Shown: in pieces, positions 36,113 to 44,384 of the stretch
Layout of the letters: each line of letters begins with the position of its first letter
How positions within the stretch are numbered: the stretch's first letter is position 1
DNA from: Candidatus Intricatilinea gracilis
GTDB taxonomy: Bacteria; Pseudomonadota; Gammaproteobacteria; Burkholderiales; Burkholderiaceae_C
Reading direction: 5' to 3'
Length of the DNA stretch: 64,000 nucleotides
NCBI GenBank assembly: GCA_016702605.1
Contig: JADJDQ010000001.1
Span: 919,000-982,999, forward strand
The notes under the pieces: model-generated
What the model was told of the DNA's origin: nothing
Databases searched by the model: none
What the model saw: only the letters and a program-made list of their open reading frames with translations
Position numbers and translations under genes: made by a program

Positions 36113-38035
36113 TCAACTCGACTTGCGCACGCGCAGATACCATTCACACAGCAGTCGCACCTGTTTACCGGTGTAGCCCTTGGCGACCATGCGGTTGACG
36201 AAGTCCTCGTGTTTCTTGGCTTCGTCGGCGCTGGCCTTGGCATTGAAGCTGATGACCGGCAGCAGTTCTTCGGTATTCGAGAACATCTTCTTCTCGATCA
36301 CCGTGCGCAGCTTTTCGTAGCTGGTCCAGACCGGATTGTTGCCAGCGTTGTTGGCACGTGCACGCAGCACGAAGTTGACGATCTCGTTTCTGAAATCCTT
36401 CGGGTTGGCGATCCCGGCTGGTTTCTCGATCTTCTCGAGCTCGCCGTTCAGCGAGGCACGATCGAACACCTCACCGGTATCGGTGTCGCGGTATTCCTGA
36501 TCCTGGATCCAGTAATCGGCGTAGGTGACATACCGATCGAAGATGTTCTGGCCGTATTCGCTGTAACTTTCGAGGTAGGCGGTCTGGATCTCCTTGCCGA
36601 TGAACTCCGCATAACGCGGCGCCAGCAATTCCTTGATGTAGCCGATGTACTTCTGCTCGAACTCGGGCGGAAACTGCTCGCGTTCGATCTGCTGCTCGAG
36701 GACGTACATCAGGTGCACCGGGTTGGCGGCGATTTCCTGGCTATCGAAATTGAAGACCTTGGACAGGATCTTGTAGGCGAAGCGCGTGCTGATGCCACTC
36801 ATGCCTTCGTCGACACCAGCGTAGTCGCGGTATTCCTGATAACTCTTGGCGCGTGGATCGGTGTCCTTGAGGTTTTCGCCGTCGTAGACCTGCATCTTCG
36901 AATACAGGCTCGAGTTCTCGGGCTCCTTCAGGCGCGTCAAGATGGCAAACTGGCTCATCATCTTGAGTGTGCCCGGCGCACACTTGGCGGCGGCCAGCGA
37001 CGATCCACGAATGAGTTTTTCGTAGATCTTGGTTTCTTCACTGACACGCAGGCAATAGGGCACCTTGACGATGTAGATGCGATCGAGGAAGGCCTCGTTG
37101 TTCTTGTTGTTGCGAAACGCCTTCCACTCGCTTTCATTGCTGTGCGCCAGCACGATGCCGTCGAAAGGAATCGCGCCAAAACCTTCGGTGCCCTTGAAAT
37201 TGCCTTCCTGGGTGGCCGTGAGCAGTGGGTGCAGTACCTTGATGGGCGCCTTGAACATTTCGACGAATTCGAGCAGGCCCTGGTTGGCCAGGCACAAACC
37301 GCCGGAATAGCTGTAGGCGTCCGGGTCATCCTGGGCAAAGGTTTCGAGTTTACGAATGTCGACCTTGCCGACCAGCGCCGAGATGTCCTGATTGTTCTCG
37401 TCGCCCGGTTCGGTCTTGGCGATACCCACCTGCTTGAGAATGCTCGGGTAACGCTTGACGACCTTGAACTTGCGGATGTCGCCGCCGAACTCGTCGAGCC
37501 GCTTCACCGCCCAGGGGCTGAGGATGCGATTGAGATAACGGCGCGGAATGCCGAATTCCTTCTCGAGGATGGCGCCGTCTTCGGCGGCATCGAACAGCCC
37601 AAGCGGCGATTCGTTCACCGGCGAGCCCTTGATGGCGTAAAAGGGCACGTCCTGCATGAGCTGCTTGAGGCGCTCGGCGATCGAGCTTTTGCCGCCGCCG
37701 ACCGGTCCGAGCAGGTAGAGAATCTGCTTCTTTTCTTCCAGCCCCTGGGCCGCGTGCCTGAAGTAGGACACGACCTGCTCGATCGAATCCTCCATGCCGT
37801 AGAACTCGGCGAAGGCCGGGTAGATCTTGATCACCTTGTTGGCAAAGATGCGCGACAGGCGCGGATCGTTGCGGGTGTCGACACTTTGCGGCTCGCCGAT
37901 CGCCTTGAGCATGCGCTCGGGGGCGGTGGCGTAGGCCAGGGGATTGCGCTTGCACTCGGCAAGGTAGTCCTCCAGGCTGAGTTCTTCTTCACGGGTGCGC
38001 TCGTAGCGCGCGGCGAAGTTGCTGATCACGTCCAT
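36113..38035 (-). CDS. prkA: PrkA family serine protein kinase (YeaG)
   Basis: Serine kinase of the PrkA/YeaG family, an AAA+-like enzyme linked to stationary-phase and nutrient-stress survival; the Bacillus protein has also been reported as a protease, so activity should not be assumed. It has 640 residues with Walker A GPVGGGKS at about 110-117 and a C-terminal PrkA region (LRARANNAGNNPVWTSYEKLR). The ATG at 38035 begins MDVISNFAARYERTREEELS. It leads the operon prkA-yeaH-spoVR-SET and has a long leader of about 330 bases if the sigma-54-like promoter upstream is used. Confidence 0.95.
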   Translation of the reverse strand: MDVISNFAARYERTREEELSLEDYLAECKRNPLAYATAPERMLKAIGEPQSVDTRNDPRLSRIFANKVIKIYPAFAEFYGMEDSIEQVVSYFRHAAQGLEEKKQILYLLGPVGGGKSSIAERLKQLMQDVPFYAIKGSPVNESPLGLFDAAEDGAILEKEFGIPRRYLNRILSPWAVKRLDEFGGDIRKFKVVKRYPSILKQVGIAKTEPGDENNQDISALVGKVDIRKLETFAQDDPDAYSYSGGLCLANQGLLEFVEMFKAPIKVLHPLLTATQEGNFKGTEGFGAIPFDGIVLAHSNESEWKAFRNNKNNEAFLDRIYIVKVPYCLRVSEETKIYEKLIRGSSLAAAKCAPGTLKMMSQFAILTRLKEPENSSLYSKMQVYDGENLKDTDPRAKSYQEYRDYAGVDEGMSGISTRFAYKILSKVFNFDSQEIAANPVHLMYVLEQQIEREQFPPEFEQKYIGYIKELLAPRYAEFIGKEIQTAYLESYSEYGQNIFDRYVTYADYWIQDQEYRDTDTGEVFDRASLNGELEKIEKPAGIANPKDFRNEIVNFVLRARANNAGNNPVWTSYEKLRTVIEKKMFSNTEELLPVISFNAKASADEAKKHEDFVNRMVAKGYTGKQVRLLCEWYLRVRKSS

Positions 38036-38099
38036 GCAGGGCCTCCAGGAAAGTCAGGCGAAGGTGCGGCGAGGCTTGCGCCGCATCACGAGGGAAGAT

Positions 38100-38142
38100 C
38101 TGATGAAGTCCCTCCGTCCTGTACGGCCCGAGGCTTCATCAG
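38100..38142 (-). repeat. Stem-loop in the prkA leader
   Basis: Perfect nine-base arms CTGATGAAG and CTTCATCAG enclose 25 bases that contain a second short pair CCGT/ACGG. It lies 65-107 bases upstream of the prkA ATG and would form in the transcript. No run of T follows, so it is not a terminator; a role in RNA stability or as a protein site is possible. Confidence 0.55.
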
Positions 38143-38379
38143 AGCTTTCCGTCCACCGGCTGCAGGGTGGCTTTGCTGAGGCTGTCCGGTCTGGCTGCTG
38201 GCTGGATCCTTGTCGTTGACCTGTGTCTCGACTCGTGCGCCCGACACTTCGTTCAATGCACGACTGTTGACGTGACGATAAGCGAGCTGGCGATTTGCCG
38301 TGCGTTCATCGGGACGATACAACGCTACAACGCGGATTGCTTCACTGCAGCCGACCGCCGTCACCGATTATTTCAAACG

Positions 38380-38395
38380 AGCAACTGCCATGCCT
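38380..38395 (-). promoter_or_regulatory. Candidate sigma-54 promoter for the prkA operon
   Basis: The minus strand reads AGGCATGGCAGTTGCT, matching the TGGCAC-N5-TTGCW pattern with GG and GC separated by ten bases as required. Four of six -24 bases and all -12 bases agree. It would start transcription near 38368, about 330 bases ahead of prkA. In E. coli the homologous yeaGH operon is sigma-54/NtrC dependent, which makes the match plausible. I could not identify an activator site with confidence. Confidence 0.5.
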
Positions 38396-38564
38396 GGATC
38401 TTGATGCTTATCCGCCCCACGTGCAGGGTACGACCTGCCATAGACCCACGACACGCTCGGCGTGGTTCAGGTTCGGATCGGTGGCGCACTAAGATTTCAC
38501 GGCACCTGCAAGTGTGACGCGGCACCCTGGTACCCGGGTCCGACCGCACGATGTGTGTGGCGCC

Positions 38565-39482
38565 TCAGGTCTCGCGCAGGCCGAGCTTGTCGAGCAGACC
38601 GTTGAGCTCTTCAAGGGAGCCGAAGGCGATCGCCACCTCACCTTGCTCGCCGCGTTTGGTGCGCTTCTTGACACGGATCTCGACGGCGGTGGTCAGGTGG
38701 TCGGCGAGTTGTTCTTCGATGCGCAGCAGGTCGCGCGATTTGGCGTCCTTGGTGCGTGCCCCATCGACGGGCTTGGCGCCACCGTCGACGGCGGTGCGGC
38801 TGGCCATTTTCTCGGCCTCGCGCACCGAGAGCTTGCGTGCCACGATCTCGTGCGCGCAGGTGATCTGGCGCACCTTTTCGAGCGGCAGCAGGGCACGCGC
38901 ATGACCCATGTCGATGTCGCCCGCCATGAGCATCTGCGCCACCGGTTCGGCCAGGTTGAGCAGGCGCAGCAGGTTGCTGGTGGCCGGGCGCGAGCGGCCG
39001 ATGGCCTGGGCGGCCTCGTCGTGTGTGAGGCCGAACTCGTCGATGAGGCGGTGCACACCCTGCGCCTCTTCGAGCGGATTGAGGTCTTCGCGCTGGATGT
39101 TCTCGATCAGCGCCATGGCTGCTGCCGCCTGGTCGGGCACCTCGCGCACCAGCACCGGCACTTCGTCCAGGCCAGCCAGGCGCGCGGCGCGCGAGCGGCG
39201 CTCGCCGGCAATGATCTCGTACATGGGCAGGCCGTCGCTGGCGGCCACCGGGCGCACCAGGATGGGCTGCATCACACCCTGGGCCTTGATGCTTTCGGCC
39301 AGTTCGAACAGCGAGCCCTCGTCCATGCGGGTGCGTGGCTGGTACTTGCCGGGCAGCAACTGCGCAATACGCAGCACCGACGGCGGGTTGGGTTCCCCCG
39401 ACGCACGTTTGTCGACCACTTGCGGGCCGAGCAAGGCCTCGAGGCCACGACCAAGTCCCTTGGGCTTCTTGTTGATCACCAT
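38565..39482 (-). CDS. parB: Chromosome partitioning protein ParB
   Basis: DNA- and CTP-binding protein that loads at parS sites and acts with ParA in chromosome segregation. It has 305 residues. It has the start KPKGLGRGLEALLG, the ParB box with YEIIAGERRSRAARLAG, the helix-turn-helix (TSNLLRLLNLAEPVAQMLMAG) and the dimerisation tail. The ATG at 39482 is chosen from family N-termini; a GTG 12 codons upstream is also open. No parA gene is next to it, and no parS motif was seen in the window. Confidence 0.95.
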   Translation of the reverse strand: MVINKKPKGLGRGLEALLGPQVVDKRASGEPNPPSVLRIAQLLPGKYQPRTRMDEGSLFELAESIKAQGVMQPILVRPVAASDGLPMYEIIAGERRSRAARLAGLDEVPVLVREVPDQAAAAMALIENIQREDLNPLEEAQGVHRLIDEFGLTHDEAAQAIGRSRPATSNLLRLLNLAEPVAQMLMAGDIDMGHARALLPLEKVRQITCAHEIVARKLSVREAEKMASRTAVDGGAKPVDGARTKDAKSRDLLRIEEQLADHLTTAVEIRVKKRTKRGEQGEVAIAFGSLEELNGLLDKLGLRET

Positions 39483-39557
39483 GGTGCGATTGTCAGCGAT
39501 CGTGTCGACGCGGCTCACGGTTCGCGGCCGTCATGTGGCGGGCAGTGCCCCCGACCC

Positions 39558-40130
39558 TCAGGGGAGGGCCGCAGCCGTCGACAGCTGTTTGAGCAGATCG
39601 AGCCCTTCGGGCCAGTCACCCAGGCCCGAGTCGGCGTTGAGGTGGCCGCGCGCACCAGCGGTGCGCAGACCGACCCGCCATCGCGCACAGATGTCGCGGG
39701 CCCGGGCGTCGTCACAAAACGGGTCGTCGCTCGACACCACGGCGCAGGCGGTGAACTTCAACGGCTCGAGCACCATGGGGCGCCAGCTGTGCAGTTGAGG
39801 TGGTGTGTCGTCGCGCTCGGTGTCGGGCGGCGCCACCAGCAAGGCGCCGGCGACACGACTGGTGTGGCGGCTCCAGGCCGACCAGGCCGCCACCAGATGG
39901 CAGCCCAGGCTATGTGCCGCCAACAGCACGGGTCGATCGTCGGCCAGCACCACCTCGTCGAGCCGCGCCAGCCAGTCACCCCGACGCGGCCAGACCCAGT
40001 CGGCCTGTTGCACGCACTCGAAGCCGTACAACTGCTCCCAGCGCGTTTGCCAATGGCCCTCACCGGAATCGAGCCAGCCGGGCAGCAGCAGCACCCGGGT
40101 GTCGTGCAAGGAAATCAGGGTGTTGTCCAT
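39558..40130 (-). CDS. RBBP9/YdeN-type serine hydrolase
   Basis: Alpha/beta hydrolase of the RBBP9/YdeN family (190 residues). The opening VLLLPGWLDSGEGHWQTRWE, the nucleophile motif AHSLGC (in place of GxSxG), an acidic residue in SSDDPFCD and the final His in ARGHLNADSGLG suggest a full catalytic triad. Substrate unknown. The ATG at 40130 follows a short gap upstream of parB; in related bacteria this hydrolase lies between parA and parB. Here it sits next to argC on the opposite strand. Confidence 0.88.
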   Translation of the reverse strand: MDNTLISLHDTRVLLLPGWLDSGEGHWQTRWEQLYGFECVQQADWVWPRRGDWLARLDEVVLADDRPVLLAAHSLGCHLVAAWSAWSRHTSRVAGALLVAPPDTERDDTPPQLHSWRPMVLEPLKFTACAVVSSDDPFCDDARARDICARWRVGLRTAGARGHLNADSGLGDWPEGLDLLKQLSTAAALP

Positions 40131-40226
40131 GCCGTATTCTTGCCGCTGTGGCGCAGCCCGGCTGCGCGTGCCCGCGAACTCGCCTCGGCGCGAAGCGCCT
40201 CCTCACCCACACGTTTCAAGATCGCC

Positions 40227-41171
40227 ATGAAAAGACACACCGTCTATGTCGACGGCCAGGAAGGCACGACCGGCCTGCGCATTCACGAGTACCTCGAGGC
40301 GCGCGACGACGTCGAATTGCTGCGCATCGACGCCGACAAGCGCAAGGACAGCACCGAGCGTGCGCGCTTGCTCAACGCGGCCGACGTGGCCTTCCTGTGC
40401 CTGCCTGATGCAGCGGCACGCGAGGCGGTGGCGCTGGTGCACAACCCGGCCACCTGCCTGATCGACGCCAGCACGGCGCACCGCATCGAAGCCGGCTGGG
40501 TCTACGGTCTGCCGGAACTGGCCGCCGGCCAACGCGAGGCCCTGCGCCAGGCCAAACGGATTGCCAACCCGGGCTGTCACGCCAGCGCGATGGTGTTGCT
40601 CATCCGGCCGCTGGTCGATGCCGGTCTGCTACCAGCCGACATGCCGCTGAGCGCGACGTCGATCACCGGATATTCGGGTGGCGGCAAGAAGATGATCGAG
40701 CAGTACCAGGCGGGCGGCAACGCCGCGTTGGCGTCACCGCGACCCTACGCGTTGGGGCTGGCGCACAAGCACATCCCCGAGGTCATGACGCACGGGCGCT
40801 TGAGTGTGAAGCCGATCTTCATGCCGATCGTCGCAGCGTATTACAAGGGGCTGGCAGCCAGCATTCCGCTTCACCTTGGCCAGCTGGGCTCACACGCCAG
40901 CGCCGAAGCCATTCATGCGGCCTACGCGGCGCGGTACACCGGTGAGACGTTTGTGCGTGTGTTGCCGCTCAACGACGAACAGGGCCTGGATGGGGGCTTC
41001 TACGACGTGCAGGCCTGCAACGACAGCAACCGGGTCGACATCCAGGTGTTCGCCAACGGCGCACAGGCCATCGTGATGGCAAGACTGGACAACTTGGGCA
41101 AGGGCGCCAGCGGGGCGGCCGTGCAGTGCATGAACCTGCACCTGGGTGTGGATGAAGGCCTCGGGCTGTAG
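40227..41171 (+). CDS. argC: N-acetyl-gamma-glutamyl-phosphate reductase, type 2
   Basis: Third step of arginine biosynthesis: reduces N-acetylglutamyl phosphate to the semialdehyde with NADPH. It has 314 residues, the shorter type 2 form. N-terminal VYVDGQEGTTGLRIHEYL is the nucleotide-binding loop, and catalytic Cys117 lies in RIANPGCHASAM. The ATG at 40227 has no strong ribosome site. A long frame is open upstream but lacks homology. A good terminator follows. Confidence 0.95.
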   Translation: MKRHTVYVDGQEGTTGLRIHEYLEARDDVELLRIDADKRKDSTERARLLNAADVAFLCLPDAAAREAVALVHNPATCLIDASTAHRIEAGWVYGLPELAAGQREALRQAKRIANPGCHASAMVLLIRPLVDAGLLPADMPLSATSITGYSGGGKKMIEQYQAGGNAALASPRPYALGLAHKHIPEVMTHGRLSVKPIFMPIVAAYYKGLAASIPLHLGQLGSHASAEAIHAAYAARYTGETFVRVLPLNDEQGLDGGFYDVQACNDSNRVDIQVFANGAQAIVMARLDNLGKGASGAAVQCMNLHLGVDEGLGL

Positions 41172-41186
41172 CTTGGGGGCTTAGAG

Positions 41187-41226
41187 CACGAGGCAACGCG
41201 GGGTCCACCCGCGCTGCCTCGTGTTT
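41187..41226 (+). terminator. Intrinsic terminator after argC
   Basis: Nine-base arms CACGAGGCA (41187-41195) and TGCCTCGTG (41215-41223) enclose a GC-rich loop that can pair further, followed by a short TTT. It lies between two converging genes, so it may serve both argC and the SWIB gene, which ends at 41240. Confidence 0.75.
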
Positions 41227-41239
41227 CTGAACGACTGAC

Positions 41240-41587
41240 TCAGGACAGCTGGGCGCTGATGAGCTTGGTCATCTCGAACATGTCGACCTGGTCCTTCATG
41301 AAGATCGCCTTGAGCTTGGCGTCGGCATTGATGACGCGCTTGTTGGCGGCGTCCTGCAGGTTGTGCTTCTTGATGTACTCCCAGACCTTCTTGGTCACTT
41401 CGGTCCGCGGAGCCGGCTGATTGCCGATGACCGCTGCAAGCGCTGCCGAAGGCTTCATCGCCTTCATGAACGCTGCGTTGGGCGCACGTTTTGCCGGGGC
41501 CGCATCCGCAGCAGCCGGGGCCTTGGCGACCGCAGTCGCCTTCTTTGCCGGGGCCTTGGTAGCCGCAGCCTTCTTCGCAGTTGCCAT
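41240..41587 (-). CDS. SWIB/MDM2-domain protein with basic Ala/Lys-rich tail
   Basis: A 115-residue protein. Residues about 1-50 are Ala/Lys-rich (KKAAATKAPAKKATA) like histone H1 tails; the rest is a SWIB/MDM2 domain (SAALAAVIGNQPAPRTEVTKK, then VWEYIKKHNLQDAANKRVINADAKLKAIF). The fold is best known from eukaryotic chromatin remodellers and chlamydial proteins; in bacteria the role is unclear, perhaps nucleoid association (inference). The ATG at 41587 is preceded by GGAGAA. It is single-gene and convergent with argC. Confidence 0.9.
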   Translation of the reverse strand: MATAKKAAATKAPAKKATAVAKAPAAADAAPAKRAPNAAFMKAMKPSAALAAVIGNQPAPRTEVTKKVWEYIKKHNLQDAANKRVINADAKLKAIFMKDQVDMFEMTKLISAQLS

Positions 41588-42043
41588 ATATATGTTCTCC
41601 ATCTCGGGACGTTTATCGCAGCGGCGCCGACAAATCCTGCTGTCGCTCACCGGGCCGCCGAGCGCGCCGAATGGTAATGCCTGCTCAGGGCGGTTGAGAA
41701 GGCGTTTTCACTATGGGGGGCGCCCTTTTCGGGTGGTGCTGTCGGCTCGGTATGAATACCTTTCGCATCCTGGCGCCGACCGGACCGGAAGATGCGGGCT
41801 GGTTCATAAGCCATATTGCGAGCCCCCCGCAGATCCCGGGCAGTGGCATCTGCCTGCACGCCGAAGGTCGAGTTGGCGCTGCGTTTGCGCGAGAGGATCG
41901 CACCTTTGGTCGGGCCTGCAGGTCGTGTTGCCGCGGAAAGATGGTGCGCGGGGCCTGCGCAGGCGCCAGAACAAGCGATGTCTCCTTGGGTGAGCCAGCT
42001 GTGTTAAGTTCAGATAGGCCACCACAGACCGTGCAACATCACC
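41588..42043. other. Intergenic region between SWIB and kinase genes
   Basis: 456 bases between divergent genes should hold both promoters. I see no gene with family support; a frame at 41713-42240 has no recognisable sequence and overlaps the kinase start. No clear terminator or repeat was noticed. Confidence 0.4.
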
Positions 42044-43459
42044 ATGTCCTGCCCGATAGCCTCCACTGGTTGGCGGGATGGCCTGAGCTCCAGGTCGACA
42101 CAGTGCCCGACTGCACAAGGGCACACTTCGCTGACGTACCTTCGCCTCGACAGGCCCAGGCTTGCCCACTTGTTGCCTGGTCTATGGCTGAGTGGCATGC
42201 ATGGCGCCTTGCATGCACAAGCCAGTGCGGCCATACATGACGCCGTTTGGGCGAAAGCGCCCGTCGTTTGCCTGCTCGGGCTTGCAGTGCTGGTAGTTGC
42301 GCTGGTACCGCTGACCTACGAACTGGTGCGTTATGTACGCAGGCGAAACAGGCGTCGGCCGGGCACGACGACCCATGAGGTGTCGGTAAAACCGCCCGCG
42401 GCCGTCGCCTCGAGCGCCCCCCCCGAACAACCGCCGGCGCCCGGCGGCAGCCTCATCGACGCGGCGCCGACGCACCCACGGATCGCGCCACCACATGCAA
42501 GGCCAACCACCGGGCCCGGCCTGCCACGGCTGGGGAGATTCCAGCTCGAACTCGAGATCGGCCGGGGTGCGATGGGCAGGGTCTACCGAGGCATCGACAC
42601 CGCCAGCGGCCAGCCCGTGGCAATCAAGACGCTGGCCTTGACACGCGAATTCGCTGGGTACGCACTCGTCGAGGCGCGTGAACGTTTCCAGCGTGAGGCC
42701 GAGGCGGCCAGGCGCTTGAGCCATCCCGACATCGTGCGGGTCTTCGATGCCGGCGAAGAACACGGCCTGGCCTACATCGCCATGGAGTTGCTGCACGGCA
42801 GCGACCTGACGCGGTACACGCGCACGCACGATCGCCTGGCGACAGGCGAGGTGTTGATCATCGGGACGCGGGTGGCCCTGGCCCTGGCTCACGCCCACGC
42901 ACAAGGCGTTGTGCATCGCGACATCAAACCCGCCAACGTGATGGTCGACTTTGCACACGACAGGGTCAAGGTGATGGACTTCGGCATCGCCCGCATCAGC
43001 GATGCGGCACGCACCCGGACCGGGCTGGTGCTGGGCTCGCCGCTGTACATGTCACCCGAGCAACTGATGGGGCGGCCCGTCGATGGACGCAGTGACCTCT
43101 ATTCGCTGGGCCTGGTGCTCTTTCAGCTCTTGTGTGGACGCCTGCCCAGCGAGGCCGGCAGCATGGCCGAACTGATGCGGGCAGCAGTCGACCAGGCAGC
43201 CCCCTGCGTGCTCGATCTCAGGCCCGATCTTCCGCAGGTGCTTGCCGATGTCATTGCCCTGGCGCTGCAAAAGCGTGTCGAGCTTCGGTATGCGGACGGA
43301 CACGAGATGGCTCGTGACCTGTCGTTGATCGCCAATCTCCACGCTTCTGCCGGCCGAGGCAGTGGGTCCGCACAGGTGCACGAAGTCGCACTGTCGGCTC
43401 TAGGCCGCACGGCCGACGTCGGCGCACGCAGTAGCTTCGTGCACAATGATCGAGCCTGA
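42044..43459 (+). CDS. Transmembrane serine/threonine protein kinase
   Basis: Eukaryotic-like kinase of 471 residues. One membrane helix (about 72-96) and a basic stop-transfer RRRNRRRP divide an N-terminal part from a Pro/Ala-rich linker and the kinase domain (about 165-430). Catalytic elements are intact: glycine loop GRGAMGRVY, Lys195 in VAIK, HRDIKPANVM (291-300), DFG (312-314) and SPLYMSPEQL. The start is uncertain: ATG 42044 or ATG 42197 (MHGALHAQ), neither with a good ribosome site. The PP2C gene follows three bases after the stop. Confidence 0.93.
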   Translation: MSCPIASTGWRDGLSSRSTQCPTAQGHTSLTYLRLDRPRLAHLLPGLWLSGMHGALHAQASAAIHDAVWAKAPVVCLLGLAVLVVALVPLTYELVRYVRRRNRRRPGTTTHEVSVKPPAAVASSAPPEQPPAPGGSLIDAAPTHPRIAPPHARPTTGPGLPRLGRFQLELEIGRGAMGRVYRGIDTASGQPVAIKTLALTREFAGYALVEARERFQREAEAARRLSHPDIVRVFDAGEEHGLAYIAMELLHGSDLTRYTRTHDRLATGEVLIIGTRVALALAHAHAQGVVHRDIKPANVMVDFAHDRVKVMDFGIARISDAARTRTGLVLGSPLYMSPEQLMGRPVDGRSDLYSLGLVLFQLLCGRLPSEAGSMAELMRAAVDQAAPCVLDLRPDLPQVLADVIALALQKRVELRYADGHEMARDLSLIANLHASAGRGSGSAQVHEVALSALGRTADVGARSSFVHNDRA

Positions 43460-43462
43460 CCC

Positions 43463-44269
43463 ATGGACCGACCAAGCGCCCCGCCCATCAGCTTCGAGTT
43501 TTACGCGGTAACCGATCGCGGACGCGTACGCTCGAACAACGAAGACTCGGTTGCAGTCGATGAAGGGGCGTCTCTGGCGATTCTTGCCGACGGCATGGGT
43601 GGCTACAACGCAGGCGAAGTTGCCAGTGGCATGGCCACTGCGTTCATCAGGTCCGAGTTGGGTCGCTGGCTGATCGAAGCGACGCCCAAGGTAACCGATG
43701 TCGACGTGCGTCGCGCGATGGATATCTGCGTCGACAACGCCAATCGGGCCATCTTCAACGCGGCAAATTCGAATCCTCAGTACACCGGCATGGGCACCAC
43801 GCTGGTCGTTGGTGTGTTTCGTGGCGCTCGCCTGATGCTGGGGCATATCGGTGATTCACGGGCGTACCGGTGGCGCGCTGGTCGCCTCACACAGCTCACG
43901 CGTGATCACTCGCTCCTGCAGGAACAGATCGACGCCGGTCTCATTACCCCCGAGCAGGCGGCCACGAGTGCCCACAAGAACCTCGTGACACGTGCCGTCG
44001 GGGTCGAGGATGTGGTGTTGCTCGAGACACATTTGCACGCGGTCTTGCCGGAAGACTGGTATCTGATGTGCTCCGATGGTCTGTCGGACATGCTCGAGGA
44101 CGACGAGATGGGTGCGCTGCTCGCACAACACGCAACACTCGACGACGCTGCGAATGCGTTGGTCGTCGCCGCCAATGAAGCCGGCGGACGGGATAATATT
44201 GCTGTCGTCTTGGTTGCCGCACGAGGAGGTTCGGTTACCACGCGATCCTGGTGGCCGTTCAAGCGCTGA
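43463..44269 (+). CDS. PP2C-family serine/threonine phosphatase
   Basis: Stp/PrpC-type Mn-dependent phosphatase of 268 residues. It opens with VTDRGRVRSNNEDSVAV, then LADGMGGYNAGEVAS, the GDSRAYRWRAGRLTQLTRDHSLLQ strand and the late SDGLSDMLEDDEM and GGRDNIAVVLV, all the usual PP2C metal-binding motifs. The ATG lies three bases after the kinase stop, so the two are translated from one message. It presumably removes the phosphates put on by the kinase next door. Confidence 0.95.
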   Translation: MDRPSAPPISFEFYAVTDRGRVRSNNEDSVAVDEGASLAILADGMGGYNAGEVASGMATAFIRSELGRWLIEATPKVTDVDVRRAMDICVDNANRAIFNAANSNPQYTGMGTTLVVGVFRGARLMLGHIGDSRAYRWRAGRLTQLTRDHSLLQEQIDAGLITPEQAATSAHKNLVTRAVGVEDVVLLETHLHAVLPEDWYLMCSDGLSDMLEDDEMGALLAQHATLDDAANALVVAANEAGGRDNIAVVLVAARGGSVTTRSWWPFKR

Positions 44270-44384
44270 ATGCTTCATGTACACCAGACGCGCTTGCACT
44301 TGTCGTGTCGCTCTGCGGCCTTGCAAGCTCGGTTCCGTACCGCACATCGAGCGCTTTTCATGCGCTCAAAATTAGAGGTCGCTC

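Larger units (their letters stand above)
38036..38564. other. prkA leader and upstream region
   Basis: This 529-base stretch between parB and prkA has no gene I can support. Near prkA it holds a stem-loop with perfect nine-base arms CTGATGAAG / CTTCATCAG (38100-38108 and 38134-38142) and an inner CCGT/ACGG pair. Further up is the sigma-54-like promoter at 38380-38395. Base composition is somewhat less GC-rich than the neighbouring genes, as expected of a regulatory region. Confidence 0.6.

Noticed and set aside
35423..38179. 918-codon plus-strand open frame opposite yeaH and prkA
   Set aside because: No recognisable domains; the opposite strand has intact prkA and yeaH with catalytic motifs and operon overlaps.
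38514..41171. Very long plus-strand open frame covering parB and the hydrolase gene and ending in argC
   Set aside because: Only the argC part (from 40227) has family sequence; the rest is antisense to parB and the hydrolase and arises from high GC content.
41713..42240. 175-codon plus-strand frame ahead of the kinase gene
   Set aside because: Its sequence has no domain character and it overlaps the kinase N-terminus; no ribosome site.
42044..44269. Type VI secretion-associated kinase/phosphatase pair
   Set aside because: No T6SS structural genes such as tssB, tssC or hcp occur anywhere nearby in the window.
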